NCBI RefSeq assembly: GCF_000718025.1
Contig: NZ_JODS01000013.1
Coordinates: 119,335 to 183,334 of the forward strand
Direction: 5' to 3'
Origin: Kitasatospora purpeofusca
Lineage (GTDB): Bacteria; Actinomycetota; Actinomycetes; Streptomycetales; Streptomycetaceae
DNA: 64,000 bases
Below, piece after piece: positions 63,888-64,000 of this stretch; the first letter of the stretch is position 1, and the number at the start of each line of letters is the position of its first letter. Under the pieces are notes generated by a model. The model did not search any database, had not been told where the DNA came from, and was given only the letters and a program-made list of their open reading frames with translations. A program made the translations under genes and the position numbers.

Positions 63888-64000
63888 TCAAGCTTGGCGT
63901 GCCAGGGTGAACTTCCAGGCGTCGGCGACGATGTCGTCCAGGTTCGGACGGCGCGGGGTCCAGCCGAGGGCCTGGTGGGCGCGCTCGGCGGAGGCGACCA
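63888..64000 (-). CDS. galE: UDP-glucose 4-epimerase C-terminus, cut by window edge
   Basis: Only the last 37 codons are inside the window: HQALGWTPRRPNLDDIVADA followed by WKFTLARQA, which matches the C-terminal end of GalE-like epimerases (LGW-P...LDDIVADAW). The rest lies beyond the window. It precedes the Gfo/Idh/MocA gene on the same strand, which suggests a sugar-related context. Confidence 0.72.
   Translation of the reverse strand, partial: VASAERAHQALGWTPRRPNLDDIVADAWKFTLARQA

Overview
The window is high-GC actinomycete DNA with Streptomyces/Kitasatospora character: third-position GC bias, frequent GTG starts, stop-start overlaps, Tat and Sec exported proteins, and families typical of that group (Pls/PosA synthetase, YhgE/Pip permease, a Streptomyces-type contractile injection system). 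I saw no tRNA, rRNA or CRISPR array.

Layout. (1) 1-10.6 kb is ordinary chromosome: a partial serine beta-lactamase-like hydrolase, a YhgE/Pip permease, an M1 metallopeptidase, a 1316-aa Pls/PosA NRPS-like synthetase behind three identical-architecture palindromes, an NmrA-like reductase, and a MarR regulator that shares an operator-like motif with a small membrane protein gene. (2) A Tat-exported, berberine-bridge-type FAD oxidase gene (10659-12293) has its 3' end repeated at 30560-30654. The 18.36-kb segment between the copies has an excisionase-like HTH gene, a frameshifted tyrosine integrase and a matching arm-type repeat near each end. I read it as an integrative element inserted into the 3' end of the oxidase gene that rebuilt that end. 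Its cargo is a small redox/carbonyl regulon (acetoacetate-decarboxylase-like protein, succinate-semialdehyde-type dehydrogenase, quinone oxidoreductase, Old Yellow Enzyme) with matching TetR-type operators, plus an HSL-type hydrolase and a DJ-1-like protein. It also holds a mosaic of remnants: TniB/TniQ, a second contractile tail-sheath fragment, a CPBP protease and a MarR fragment.

(3) 30.8-55.6 kb is an extracellular-contractile-injection-system (eCIS/CIS) locus, almost all on the minus strand: LuxR regulator, secreted beta-propeller protein, DUF4255 cap protein, AAA+ ATPase, sheath, tube, a CPxC protein, a 52-aa protein, a 1098-aa Pro/Ala-rich protein with repeated VQR motifs, second tube, LysM hub, VgrG-like spike, PAAR tip, gp25, two baseplate proteins, and a zinc-ribbon/TM/discoidin-like protein. 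A divergent COG1470-like membrane protein and a DUF4157 protein with an unassigned C-terminal domain (candidate cargo) follow. I found no tail-fibre gene and no conventional tape measure. Nine stop-start overlaps suggest translational coupling within the operons.

(4) 55.7-64 kb returns to general chromosome: a GNAT-like protein, an HTH regulator divergent from a tiny secreted peptide, two adjacent exported enzymes with FG-GAP/VCBS repeats that both look frame-disrupted by deletions in the repeats, an HxlR regulator divergent from an alcohol-dehydrogenase-family gene with two palindromic operators between them, a Gfo/Idh/MocA oxidoreductase and the 3' end of a galE-like gene.

All product calls rest on motifs and family knowledge read from the translated sequence; no database search was run.
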